A stretch of DNA of 53,008 nucleotides, taken from assembly GCA_014860455.1 (NCBI GenBank), contig JACZJQ010000293.1, forward strand, positions 1-53,008, read 5' to 3'. The stretch's first letter is position 1. Each line of letters starts with the position of its first letter. The notes beneath the pieces are model-generated. The model made no database searches and had not been told where the DNA came from. It was given only the letters and a program-made list of their open reading frames with translations. Below are positions 9,011 to 16,859 of this stretch, one piece after another. The DNA is from Bryobacteraceae bacterium (GTDB lineage: Bacteria > Acidobacteriota > Terriglobia > Bryobacterales > Bryobacteraceae). The position numbers and the translations under genes were made by a program.

Positions 9011-9033
9011 AAGGCCCGGCACTGCCGGGCTTT
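9011..9033 (+). terminator. rho-independent terminator after the PEP-CTERM gene
   Basis: A perfect 7-bp stem, GCCCGGC (9014-9020) and GCCGGGC (9024-9030), encloses the loop ACT. It is flanked by AAG on the left and TTT on the right, which extend the pairing, and is followed by T-rich sequence. It lies 54 bases after the stop codon. Confidence 0.85.
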
Positions 9034-9218
9034 CGTCATTTCCGGCCCTCTTCGCAGGCTGCCGCCGCAGACTGGCCATCCGCGCCGGGTGCTGTAAAAC
9101 ATCGCGCCCCCACACGATTCCGTTGGAACAAACGGCAGCCGATTCCGTCCTCTCAGGCGATCCCGGTTCTATTGGTGCGGCCTGATCGCCCTGCCCGGTC
9201 CGGGGAGAAGGGACACAG

Positions 9219-11720
9219 ATGCCGGACTTCCTGCGCGATCTCCGTTTCGCGGTTCGATCACTTTCCCGCGCGCCCTTGTTCACCACCGTCGCCGTGCTCT
9301 CCCTGGCTCTCGGCATCGGCGCCAATACCTCGATCTTTTCCATCTTTGACCAGGTCCTCCTGCGCCTGCTGCCGGTGAAGGACCCCGAATCGCTTGTCCT
9401 CATTGCGACCAAAGGAGCCCACCCTGGCAGCAACCGCGGGAGGAACTCCCTCTCCTATCCGATGTATAAGGACTACCGCGAGAGAAACGAAGTCTTCTCC
9501 GGAGTTCTGTGCCGCAGAGGCGAGGAAGTCAACCTCAGTATCGAAGGATCGACTGAGAGAGTTGGGGCGGAGCTGGTCTCGGGCAACTACTTCGAAGTGC
9601 TGGGCGTACTCCCCGCCGAAGGACGCGTCTTTTCTACATCCGATGAGACTTCTGTTGGATCGAACCCCGTTGTCGTCCTCAATCACGACTACTGGCGAAC
9701 GCGCCACAAAGCGGATCCATCCATCGTGGGCAAGGTGGTGCGGATCAACAACTACCCGATGACCGTGGTGGGTGTCGCAGCTCCAGGATTCAACGGCGTC
9801 ACGCTCGGCTTCCGGCCCAGTGTTCATATCCCGGTCACCATGAAGAGGCAGGTCACCCCGTCCTGGGACGATTTCGACAATCGCCGCACCCGCTGGGTGC
9901 AGGTGCTGGCGAGGCTCAAGCCCGGCATCACCATGGAGAGGGCCGAAGCGTCGATCCGGCCGCTCCACAAGCAGATCATCCAGGGCGAGGCGCAAGAAGC
10001 CGAGTTCGTCGTGAATGTCCCGAAATACATGCGTGACCAGTTTTTGAGCTCTTATGCCGTGGTACTGCCGGGCGGCCAGGGCGACTCTGCCATGCGCCGC
10101 CACATGGAAACGCCGATGCGCGTGATGATGGGCTTGGTCGGGCTGGTGCTCCTCATCTCCTGCGCCAACGTGTCAAACCTGTTGGTTGCCAGGGCGACAG
10201 GCAGGCAGAAGGAGATTTCAGTTCGCTTGGCCATCGGCGCCGGACGCGCGAGGATCGTCGGCCAGTTGCTGGTCGAGAGCATGTTGCTTTCGCTGGCCGG
10301 GGGAGCGTTCGGACTCCTTGTGGCCCGCTGGACCACTCACTACCTGCTCCGCTTCGCCCCCGACGAGCAGGCGCGCCTGGCCATTTCGCCCGAAATTGAC
10401 CCTCGTGTCCTTGGGTTCACCATCGTCCTATCGCTGGCTGCCGCCTTCATCTTCGGGCTGATCCCGGCGCTGCAGGTTTCGCGAACCGACTTGGCGAAGA
10501 CCCTAAAGGAGCAGTCTGGAGCGGCCGGCGCAGGCCACGGCGGCAGACTCCGCCGGGCGTTGGTTGTCGCCCAGGTCGCCCTATCGTTTATGCTGCTCGC
10601 CGGAGCCGGACTCTTCGTCCAGAGCCTCCAGAAACTCAAAGTAACCGATCCCGGATTCCAGGCCTCGAACCTCATTCGCTTCAGACTGGATCCCACCCTC
10701 AGCGGCTACGACGTCATGCAGACCAAACAGTTCTACCGCCAGATGCGGGCTCGCCTGTCTGCGATCCCCGGCGCGACCGGCGTGGGCCTGGCAGTGGTTC
10801 CCATCCTTGACAGAGCGGACTGGAGTTCCACCGTCTCGGTGGAAGGCTACCGTTCCAAGGACGGCGAGGACATGAACCCGCATTTCAACTCCATCTCGCC
10901 GGGCTATTTCAAAACCATGGGGATCCATGTGGTGGCAGGCCGTGAATTCGACGAACGCGACGGTGCGGGGGCTCCCCGCAAAGGCATCGTCAACGAGAGG
11001 TTCGCCAAGCTCTACTTCGCCGGCCGCAGCCCGCTCGGATTCCATTTCGGAATCGGCGGAGGAGCCAACGCCAAGCCTGACATCGAAATTGTCGGCGTGG
11101 TCAAGGATGTGAAGTACGAATCCTTGAACGAGGACCCGTACCGGCAGATTTTCGTCGCAAACGACCAGGACGAATGGAGTTCGTCGATCACCACTTATGT
11201 CCGCACGGCGCTGCCCTCGTCGCAGATGTTTCCCCTGATCCGCCGTGAGATGGCCCAGATGGATCCGAACATCCCACTGTTCGACATGATCACGATGGAG
11301 GACCAGTTGGACGTCTCGTTGTCGATCGAGCGCTTCATCGCTTTCCTGTCGAGCGTCTTCGGCTTCCTGGCCACTGCGCTGGCCATCATCGGACTCTATG
11401 GCGTCACATCATTCAACGTCACCCGCCGGGCCAAGGAGATCGGCATCCGCATGGCGCTCGGGTCGGACCGCAGGCGCGTCGTGCTGATGGTGCTCAAAGA
11501 GGTTCTCACCCTTTCCTTCATCGGCATCGTGATCGCGCTGCCGCTGACGCTCTGGCTCGGAAAATTCCTGGAGAGCCAGTTGTATGGCGTGCAGGCCCGC
11601 GATCCGATGACGATGCTCGCGGCCACTGTGGGTTTGACTGCTATCTCGGTGCTTGCAGGCCTCGGACCGGCATTGAGGGCCAGCCGGACCGATCCAATGA
11701 ACGTCCTGCGCTTCGAATGA
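9219..11720 (+). CDS. ADOP-type MacB-like ABC transporter permease
   Basis: 833 residues. It starts DLRFAVRSLSRAPLFTTVAV, the usual opening of acidobacterial duplicated orphan permeases, with the first membrane helix at about 20-43. A long periplasmic MacB-core-like domain follows. The first FtsX unit (about 290-420) contains ARATGRQKEISVRLAIGAGR; a second periplasmic segment and a second FtsX unit at the C-terminus contain RRAKEIGIRMALGSDRRR. The duplication packs two MacB-like halves into one chain. No ATPase gene is adjacent, hence orphan; it must borrow one or have another role. GGGAGAAGGGA lies just upstream of the ATG. Transported substrates of this family are not established. Confidence 0.92.
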   Translation: MPDFLRDLRFAVRSLSRAPLFTTVAVLSLALGIGANTSIFSIFDQVLLRLLPVKDPESLVLIATKGAHPGSNRGRNSLSYPMYKDYRERNEVFSGVLCRRGEEVNLSIEGSTERVGAELVSGNYFEVLGVLPAEGRVFSTSDETSVGSNPVVVLNHDYWRTRHKADPSIVGKVVRINNYPMTVVGVAAPGFNGVTLGFRPSVHIPVTMKRQVTPSWDDFDNRRTRWVQVLARLKPGITMERAEASIRPLHKQIIQGEAQEAEFVVNVPKYMRDQFLSSYAVVLPGGQGDSAMRRHMETPMRVMMGLVGLVLLISCANVSNLLVARATGRQKEISVRLAIGAGRARIVGQLLVESMLLSLAGGAFGLLVARWTTHYLLRFAPDEQARLAISPEIDPRVLGFTIVLSLAAAFIFGLIPALQVSRTDLAKTLKEQSGAAGAGHGGRLRRALVVAQVALSFMLLAGAGLFVQSLQKLKVTDPGFQASNLIRFRLDPTLSGYDVMQTKQFYRQMRARLSAIPGATGVGLAVVPILDRADWSSTVSVEGYRSKDGEDMNPHFNSISPGYFKTMGIHVVAGREFDERDGAGAPRKGIVNERFAKLYFAGRSPLGFHFGIGGGANAKPDIEIVGVVKDVKYESLNEDPYRQIFVANDQDEWSSSITTYVRTALPSSQMFPLIRREMAQMDPNIPLFDMITMEDQLDVSLSIERFIAFLSSVFGFLATALAIIGLYGVTSFNVTRRAKEIGIRMALGSDRRRVVLMVLKEVLTLSFIGIVIALPLTLWLGKFLESQLYGVQARDPMTMLAATVGLTAISVLAGLGPALRASRTDPMNVLRFE

Positions 11721-11724
11721 GATG

Positions 11725-11756
11725 GCGGGGCAATAAGGCAGGGAACAACGCCCCGC
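11725..11756 (+). terminator. weak hairpin after the ADOP gene
   Basis: GCGGGGC (11725-11731) and GCCCCGC (11750-11756) form a perfect 7-bp stem with an 18-base loop, five bases after the ADOP stop. There is no T run directly after it, so it may be a weak terminator, an RNA-stabilising structure or chance. Confidence 0.35.
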
Positions 11757-11819
11757 ATGATTCCGTCTTTCAAGATGCAAGCCGGGCCGGCCCAAAAAGA
11801 GACAACGAGGGAGGCAACC

Positions 11820-12140
11820 ATGTACTGCACCGATTGCGGCCACCAAATGCAGCCGACTGACCAGTTCTGCGCCCAATGCGGCCACCGCACCGCCTCCGGC
11901 GCGGCATCGTCGGCTCTCCCGCCGCCGCGGCATCGCCTGATGCGTTCCATGGCGGACAAGAAAATCGCCGGCGTCTGCTCGGGCATCGCCCGCCAGTACG
12001 ACTGGGACGTCACCCTGGTCCGCGTTGCCTTCCTGCTCGGCATCGTCTTCCACGGCGTCGGACTGCTGGTCTACTTCCTGGCCTGGATCACCATGCCGCG
12101 CGACGACATGGCCACTTCCAATCTCAGCTACGGCGCTTAA
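11820..12140 (+). CDS. zinc-ribbon plus PspC-domain membrane protein
   Basis: 106 residues. The N-terminus is a zinc ribbon with two CxxC pairs (CTDCGH and CAQCGH, residues about 3-22). A short Pro/Ala linker leads to a PspC domain from about 40: MRSMADKKIAGVCSGIARQYDWDVTLVRVAFLL, with one membrane helix ending in AWITMPRD. PspC domains are associated with membrane-stress sensing; the ribbon may bind a partner or metal. ATG 11820 is favoured by GAGGGAGGCAACC directly upstream; the longer frame adds an unlikely N-terminus. It converges on the next gene with only 6 bases between stops. Confidence 0.85.
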   Translation: MYCTDCGHQMQPTDQFCAQCGHRTASGAASSALPPPRHRLMRSMADKKIAGVCSGIARQYDWDVTLVRVAFLLGIVFHGVGLLVYFLAWITMPRDDMATSNLSYGA

Positions 12141-12146
12141 CGCCCG

Positions 12147-12587
12147 TCAGACGGCGGTCTTCCGCCAAGGCTTCGGCGACGGGCCTTGGTCGCGGCCCTC
12201 CACTCTGTCGTAGATGTGCTTCCCGTTTGTCGTGCCCAACCCGTCGTTGTAGAAACGCGTCTCGCCCAGCACCAGTTGAATCGACTCCACAAACCCGTGC
12301 AGCCCTTTCAGGTGCTCCGCCAGGGCCGGCGTCTTCCTGCCGTGCGGAGTCAGGAAGATCTTCTGGAAGCCCAGATCTGTCAGCACCGCGATCTCGTCGC
12401 CCACCGCCAGTCCAGACTCCGCCACCACCGCCGCACCCTCGGCGTTCTCCCTTAACAGCGCAGCGAAGCCGCCTTTGCTGACAACTGTGCCTTGCCCGGC
12501 CGGACGCGTATTGAATCCGGCAGCGCAGAGTTGCTCGATCTGTTCGCCGATGCGGGGGACTTTGGTTTGTTCACGTTTGAAGAACAT
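12147..12587 (-). CDS. conserved-looking protein of unknown function
   Basis: 146 residues from ATG 12585-12587 (MFFKREQTKVPRIGEQIEQL). I do not recognise the family. It has no signal peptide and no membrane helix. The first 40 residues look helical and the middle alternates short strands and helices (VVAESGLAVGDEIAVLTDLGFQKIFLTP), suggesting a small soluble alpha/beta protein. The open frame extends upstream to 12710, but the later start fits a TATAAT-like element at 12610-12615. A start at 12611 (MEERFLIAMFF) is a second option. The C-terminus is basic and Pro-rich. Confidence 0.6.
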   Translation of the reverse strand: MFFKREQTKVPRIGEQIEQLCAAGFNTRPAGQGTVVSKGGFAALLRENAEGAAVVAESGLAVGDEIAVLTDLGFQKIFLTPHGRKTPALAEHLKGLHGFVESIQLVLGETRFYNDGLGTTNGKHIYDRVEGRDQGPSPKPWRKTAV

Positions 12588-12609
12588 GGCAATGAGGAAT
12601 CTCTCTTCC

Positions 12610-12637
12610 ATTATAGGGCTGCTAAAATGGGGACCAA
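12610..12637 (-). promoter_or_regulatory. candidate sigma-70-like promoter for the 12147-12587 gene
   Basis: On the minus strand TATAAT (12610-12615) is preceded after 16 bases by TTGGTC (12632-12637). The -10 hexamer is perfect and the -35 matches only TTG. Transcription would begin near 12603, leaving a short leader with GAGAG before the ATG at 12587. Confidence 0.4.
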
Positions 12638-12762
12638 ACCGTGGCGCGTCCGTTATGCGCCGCACCGAAGGCCCCGTGTCCGCGCCTGATGCGCCAATCC
12701 GATTCGACACGCTCCGCTGACGAACACCGGAGTCCGGGCCTCATAAACGAAAGGATGGCCCG

Positions 12763-14166
12763 ATGGCCCTGACGATCGCCGGGATTGAGATCAATCCCAA
12801 ATTTACCCCCACGCATGACCCCGATTTCGCCGCCGCCTCTCTCTTCGAGCGTGCCTACCTTGAGTTGTCCGCCAAACTCGGCAGCGAACCTCTCGTCCTC
12901 TCGCTCGAACGCACAGGCGGATCGGTTTCGCGTTTCGAGACCGTAGTCATCCCCCCCGCCGCCGGATACATCGAAGCCACGCTGCTCCGCATTGAGCGCA
13001 TCGTCAAGTTCCTGCTCTGGCAACGCGGCGGCCATACGGTCTACTGCGGCGGGCCCGCCGTGATCGGCTCGCACCTCGCAGCGCAGTACTCCCCCTCAGG
13101 CGAGCGCGCCTTTGACTACGAATTCATGACCGGCGTCTACGAACAGCCGTTCGCCGTCAAATCCTGCACCGCCGCCGAGGCCCCCCAGGCCAAGGAAACC
13201 GGCATCGCCCTGGGCCGCCATCTCGATGGCTGCCGCGTCGGCTTCGACCTCGGCGCCAGTGACCGCAAGGCCAGCGCCGTCATCGACGGCGAAGCTGTGT
13301 TCAGCGAGGAAGTCGTCTGGGATCCCCGCAACGCAACCGACCCCGAATACCACTATCAGGGCGTCATGGACTCCATCCGCCGCGCCGCCAGCCATCTGCC
13401 TCGCCTCGATGCCGTCGGCGGCAGCGCCGCAGGCGTCTACATCAACAACCGTCCCCGCGTCGCCTCGCTCTACCGCGGCGTGCCCAAAGACCAGTTCGAG
13501 GCCAAAATCGCCCCCATGTTCGAACGCATGGGCAAGGAACTCGGCGTCCCCTTCGAAGTCGTCAACGACGGCGAAGTCACCGCCCTGGCCGGTTCCATGT
13601 CATTGGGTGAAAACCCCGTCCTCGGGCTCGCTTTCGGATCCAGTCTCGCCGCCGGCTACGTCAACCGCGAAGGTAACATCACCGGCTGGCTCAACGAGCT
13701 GGCTTTTGTTCCGGTGGACTACCGCCCCGGCGCTCCCAAGGACGAATGGTCCGGCGACGGCGGCTGCGGAGTCCAGTACTTCAACCAGGTCGGCGCCAAC
13801 CGCATCTCAACAGAAGCAGGCATCACCTATGCCGAGGGCCAGCCGTTGCCCGAACGCCTCGTCGAACTGCAGAAACTGATGGCTGCCGGCAATGAAGTCG
13901 CCGCCGAGGTCTACGACACCATCGGAATCATGCTCGGTTACGGCATCGCCCACTATGCGAACTTCTACGACCTGAAGAACATCCTTGTCCTCGGCCGTGT
14001 CACCACCGGCAAGGGCGGCGATATCCTGCTTGATACCGCGCATAAGGTTCTCCAAGCCGAGTTCCCTGAACTCGCCGCCCAGATCAGCGTCGCCCTGCCC
14101 GACGAAAAGAGCCGCCGCGTCGGCCAGTCGATCGCCGCCGCCAGCCTGCCCGCACTGAAAGCATAA
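12763..14166 (+). CDS. ROK-like sugar kinase-fold protein
   Basis: 467 residues. An actin-like ATPase/sugar-kinase core begins late, at about 158: GFDLGASDRKASAVIDGE is the phosphate-1-like strand turn, VVNDGEVTAL (about 267-276) matches the ROK catalytic Asp region, and FGSSLAAGYV is phosphate-2-like. The first 155 residues are an extra domain that is not an obvious helix-turn-helix. The ROK zinc motif CxCGxxGC is reduced to one Cys in SGDGGCGVQYF (330-340). The family phosphorylates hexoses or N-acetylated sugars; the degenerate zinc site makes activity uncertain. AAAGGA precedes the ATG. It leads a three-gene operon with a deacetylase and an isomerase, 20 bases ahead of the next ATG. Confidence 0.75.
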   Translation: MALTIAGIEINPKFTPTHDPDFAAASLFERAYLELSAKLGSEPLVLSLERTGGSVSRFETVVIPPAAGYIEATLLRIERIVKFLLWQRGGHTVYCGGPAVIGSHLAAQYSPSGERAFDYEFMTGVYEQPFAVKSCTAAEAPQAKETGIALGRHLDGCRVGFDLGASDRKASAVIDGEAVFSEEVVWDPRNATDPEYHYQGVMDSIRRAASHLPRLDAVGGSAAGVYINNRPRVASLYRGVPKDQFEAKIAPMFERMGKELGVPFEVVNDGEVTALAGSMSLGENPVLGLAFGSSLAAGYVNREGNITGWLNELAFVPVDYRPGAPKDEWSGDGGCGVQYFNQVGANRISTEAGITYAEGQPLPERLVELQKLMAAGNEVAAEVYDTIGIMLGYGIAHYANFYDLKNILVLGRVTTGKGGDILLDTAHKVLQAEFPELAAQISVALPDEKSRRVGQSIAAASLPALKA

Positions 14167-14186
14167 CTTAAGAGGAGTCATCGGAA

Positions 14187-15038
14187 ATGATTGAACTGAA
14201 AGCACCTACGGCTGAACTCTGGGTCCCTGACGGCTCGTCAATCGACGCCGCGCTCAGCCGCACCACCCATATGTCGATCGCCGCCCACCAGGACGACGTC
14301 GAAATCATGGCGCTGGACGGCATCCTCAAGTGCTTCGGCCTCGACGACAAGTGGTTTGCCGCCGCCATCGTCACCAACGGCGCGGGTTCGCCGCGCGACG
14401 GCATCTATGGCCGCTACACCGACGCCGAGATGATGACCGTCCGCCACCTCGAACAGAAAAAGGCCGCCTATGTCGGCGAATACTCTTACGTCGCCTTCCT
14501 CGACCATCCCAGTTCGGTGGTCAAAAACGGCTCGCACCCCGACCCCGCCGCCGACATCAAGGCCCTGCTCGAAGCCTCGAAACCCGAAATCGTCTACACC
14601 CACAACCTTGCCGACAAGCACGACACCCACGTCGGCGTCATGCTGCACACCCTGCGCGCCATCCGCTCCATGGATGCCGCCTCAAGGCCGAAGAAGCTCT
14701 ACGGCTGCGAAGTCTGGCGCGACCTCGATTGGATGATCGATGCCGATAAAATCGCCTTCGCCCTCGACGAGCGCGAGAATATCGCCATGTCGTTGGTCGG
14801 CGTCTTCGACTCGCAAATCGCCGGAGGCAAGCGTTACGACCTGGCCACGATGGCCCGCCGCCGCGCCCACGCGACATATCACCAGTCCCATTCCGTCGAC
14901 GCCGCCCAGATGCTGAACTTCGCCATGGACCTGACGCCCCTGATTGAAAACGACGATCTCGACCCCACCGTCTACGTCGAAGGCTACCTCGCCCGCTTCC
15001 TCGACGAAGTCCGCGCCCGCATCAGCAAGTTGTCCTGA
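14187..15038 (+). CDS. PIG-L/LmbE-family deacetylase
   Basis: 283 residues. The zinc motif AHQDD (33-37) replaces the usual AHPDD, and the distal His ligand is in THNLADKHDTH (about 138-148). The family removes N-acetyl groups from GlcNAc-containing substrates such as GlcNAc-inositol, or from free and conjugated N-acetyl sugars. No signal peptide is present, so it acts in the cytoplasm. AGAGGAG stands upstream of the ATG. It sits between a ROK-like kinase gene and a sugar isomerase/epimerase gene, so a phosphorylated or free N-acetylated sugar is a reasonable substrate guess. Pro-to-Gln in the motif is the only oddity. Confidence 0.88.
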   Translation: MIELKAPTAELWVPDGSSIDAALSRTTHMSIAAHQDDVEIMALDGILKCFGLDDKWFAAAIVTNGAGSPRDGIYGRYTDAEMMTVRHLEQKKAAYVGEYSYVAFLDHPSSVVKNGSHPDPAADIKALLEASKPEIVYTHNLADKHDTHVGVMLHTLRAIRSMDAASRPKKLYGCEVWRDLDWMIDADKIAFALDERENIAMSLVGVFDSQIAGGKRYDLATMARRRAHATYHQSHSVDAAQMLNFAMDLTPLIENDDLDPTVYVEGYLARFLDEVRARISKLS

Positions 15039-15056
15039 TCGAAGGAGTATAGACCC

Positions 15057-15917
15057 ATGCAACCCAAACTCGAACTCGCCGCCATCACCGACGAATTCAC
15101 CCCCGAACTTGAACGCGCCCTCGACGCCATGGCCGCCATCGGCATGACCGGCGCCGAACTGCGTGTCGTCTGGGGCAAGAACATCATGGACCTCACCGAC
15201 GACGAGGTCGCTCGCGCAGTCGATGCCGTCAAGTCCCGCGGCATGCACGTGCTCGGCATCTCTTCGCCGATCCTCAAATGCATCCTGCCCGGCGACCATG
15301 TCCTCGACACCCGCTTCCAGCAGGACATCTTCGCCTCCAAGCACACCTTCGACGACCAGCCCCGCCTCGCCGACCGCGCCTTCAGGCTCTGCGAGATGAC
15401 CGGCGCCAAAATCATCCGCGTCTTCTCCTACTGGCGGACCATGGAGCCCGAAAAGTGCCACGACGCCATCTGTGAAGCCGTCGCCAATCTCGCCGATCAG
15501 GCCAAGTCCCACGGCGTCATCATCGGCATCGAAAATGAGCACGCCTGCAACATCGGCACCGCCTCCGAGGCGCTCAAGATCCTCGACGCCGTCCAGCACC
15601 CGAACCTGAAACTGGTCTGGGACCCGGCCAACATGCTGGTCGGCGGCGAAGACCCATACCCGGCCGGCTACGACCTTCTGCCCATCGACCGCATCGCCCA
15701 CGTCCATGCCAAGGACTGCCACATGGAGGGCCACAAGCCCGTCTGGGGCCCCCTCGGTACCCGCCACGTCGACTGGAAAGGCCAGATCTCGGCCCTGCTC
15801 CGCGACGGCTACACCGGCGCCGTCAGCCTCGAAACCCACTGGCCCGGACCCAATAACAACAAGTTCGAAGCCAGCGTCATTTGCGGCTGGAACCTCCGCG
15901 GTCTGCTCGCCTCGTAA
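15057..15917 (+). CDS. sugar phosphate isomerase/epimerase (TIM barrel)
   Basis: 286 residues of the xylose-isomerase-like TIM-barrel family. Likely metal ligands lie in GIENEHACN, WDPANM, HVHAKDCH and the terminal SLETHW, in the usual order. The start LAAITDEFTPELERALDAM is typical of the family. The members interconvert keto-sugars or act on inosose-like rings, so the reaction cannot be fixed from sequence. AAGGAG lies 12 bases before the ATG. It closes the operon with the ROK-like and PIG-L genes; an imperfect inverted repeat follows 24 bases after its stop. Confidence 0.88.
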   Translation: MQPKLELAAITDEFTPELERALDAMAAIGMTGAELRVVWGKNIMDLTDDEVARAVDAVKSRGMHVLGISSPILKCILPGDHVLDTRFQQDIFASKHTFDDQPRLADRAFRLCEMTGAKIIRVFSYWRTMEPEKCHDAICEAVANLADQAKSHGVIIGIENEHACNIGTASEALKILDAVQHPNLKLVWDPANMLVGGEDPYPAGYDLLPIDRIAHVHAKDCHMEGHKPVWGPLGTRHVDWKGQISALLRDGYTGAVSLETHWPGPNNNKFEASVICGWNLRGLLAS

Positions 15918-15928
15918 ACACATCCATA

Positions 15929-15990
15929 GTTTCTGTTACCCGGACCCCTGTTTGCGGCGTCAAATAGGGGTCCACTGGTTTCTGGTATCC
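15929..15990. repeat. inverted repeat flanked by direct repeats
   Basis: GGACCCCTGTTTG (15942-15954) and CAAATAGGGGTCC (15961-15973) pair at 12 of 13 positions around the loop CGGCGT. GTTTCTGTTACC (15929-15940) and GTTTCTGGTATCC (15978-15990) flank it as near-identical direct repeats. No T run follows, so it is a poor terminator. It sits between the sugar operon and the long vWA/MoxR operon and could be an operator. Confidence 0.6.
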
Positions 15991-15998
15991 TGAACCGC

Positions 15999-16006
15999 TA
16001 TATAAG
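15999..16006 (+). promoter_or_regulatory. possible -10 element of the DUF4159/MoxR operon
   Basis: TATATAAG lies 30 bases before the GTG at 16037 and just after the inverted repeat. No good -35 hexamer is found at normal spacing. If used, the inverted repeat would overlap the -35 region, a natural place for a repressor or activator. Confidence 0.3.
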
Positions 16007-16036
16007 GTCTGTCAGGGGACCTCTGGGAAGGATGAT

Positions 16037-16852
16037 GTGAAGCTTCGACATGCCATAGCTGCAGTTGTCCTCATCGCATTCGCTGCGACGGCCGTATTCG
16101 CTTTCCAGCGCGGCGGCGGACGCCGTGGTTTCCGCATCTTCCAGGACTCCGATGAACCACTGGTCCTGCCCTCCGATGCCAGCGAGAAGAACGAATTCAA
16201 CTTCGCCCGCCTGCGTTACTCGAATGTCCGCGCCTCCGGCATGTGGGCCGCCCGCGGGTCGTGGTCTGTCGATTACCCCAAAGCCGACCGCCAGTTCCTC
16301 ATGGGCGTCCGCCGCCTGACACGCCTGAACACCCACTCCATTGAAACCGTCGTCGACCTTCACTCCGACGAGATCTTCAACCACCCCTGGGTCTATGTCG
16401 TCGAGCCCGGACACTGGAACTTGTCGGCCCAGGAGGCCGCCAAACTCCGCGAGTACGTCGAACGTGGCGGATTCCTGATGACCGACGACTTCCACGGAAC
16501 TTACTCCTGGGGCAACTTCATGGCCAGCCTCTCGCGCGCTTTCCCGGATAAGTCCGTCACCGACATCCCCGACGACGACCCCATCTTCCACGTCGTCTAC
16601 GACCTCCAGGATCGCTTCCAGGTTCCCGGCATCGTCAACTATCCCTTCCAGCAGACACATGAGTACGACGGCTTCGAGTCCCGCTGGCGCGCCGTCCGCG
16701 ATTCCAAAGGCCGCATCGTCGTCGCCATCTGCCACAACATGGACCTCGGCGACGCCTGGGAATGGGCCGACCATCCCGAATACCCCGAAAAGTACGCCTC
16801 GCTCGCCTACCGTATCGGCATCAACTATATTCTCTACGCTATGACCCACTAG
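16037..16852 (+). CDS. DUF4159-domain secreted protein
   Basis: 271 residues from GTG 16037, chosen because GGAAGGA lies close upstream and the signal peptide follows at once (MKLRHAIAAVVLIAFAATAVFA). The rest matches DUF4159: FNFARLRYSNV near residue 55, VYVVEPGHWNLSAQEAAKLREYVERGG in two overlapping parts, then FLMTDDFHG and NMDLGDAWEW near the C-terminus. The fold is thought to resemble glutamine-amidotransferase domains but lacks the catalytic residues, and no enzyme activity is known. It is the first gene of an eight-gene operon and is 7 bases ahead of the vWA gene. DUF4159 proteins are often neighbours of MoxR/DUF58 genes. Confidence 0.88.
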   Translation: MKLRHAIAAVVLIAFAATAVFAFQRGGGRRGFRIFQDSDEPLVLPSDASEKNEFNFARLRYSNVRASGMWAARGSWSVDYPKADRQFLMGVRRLTRLNTHSIETVVDLHSDEIFNHPWVYVVEPGHWNLSAQEAAKLREYVERGGFLMTDDFHGTYSWGNFMASLSRAFPDKSVTDIPDDDPIFHVVYDLQDRFQVPGIVNYPFQQTHEYDGFESRWRAVRDSKGRIVVAICHNMDLGDAWEWADHPEYPEKYASLAYRIGINYILYAMTH

Positions 16853-16859
16853 AGCCACG

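Noticed and set aside
14682-15923. 413-residue open frame antisense to the PIG-L and isomerase genes
   Set aside because: Composition is Val/Gly/Asp-rich as expected for the reverse of C-ending codons; both sense genes have full family motifs.
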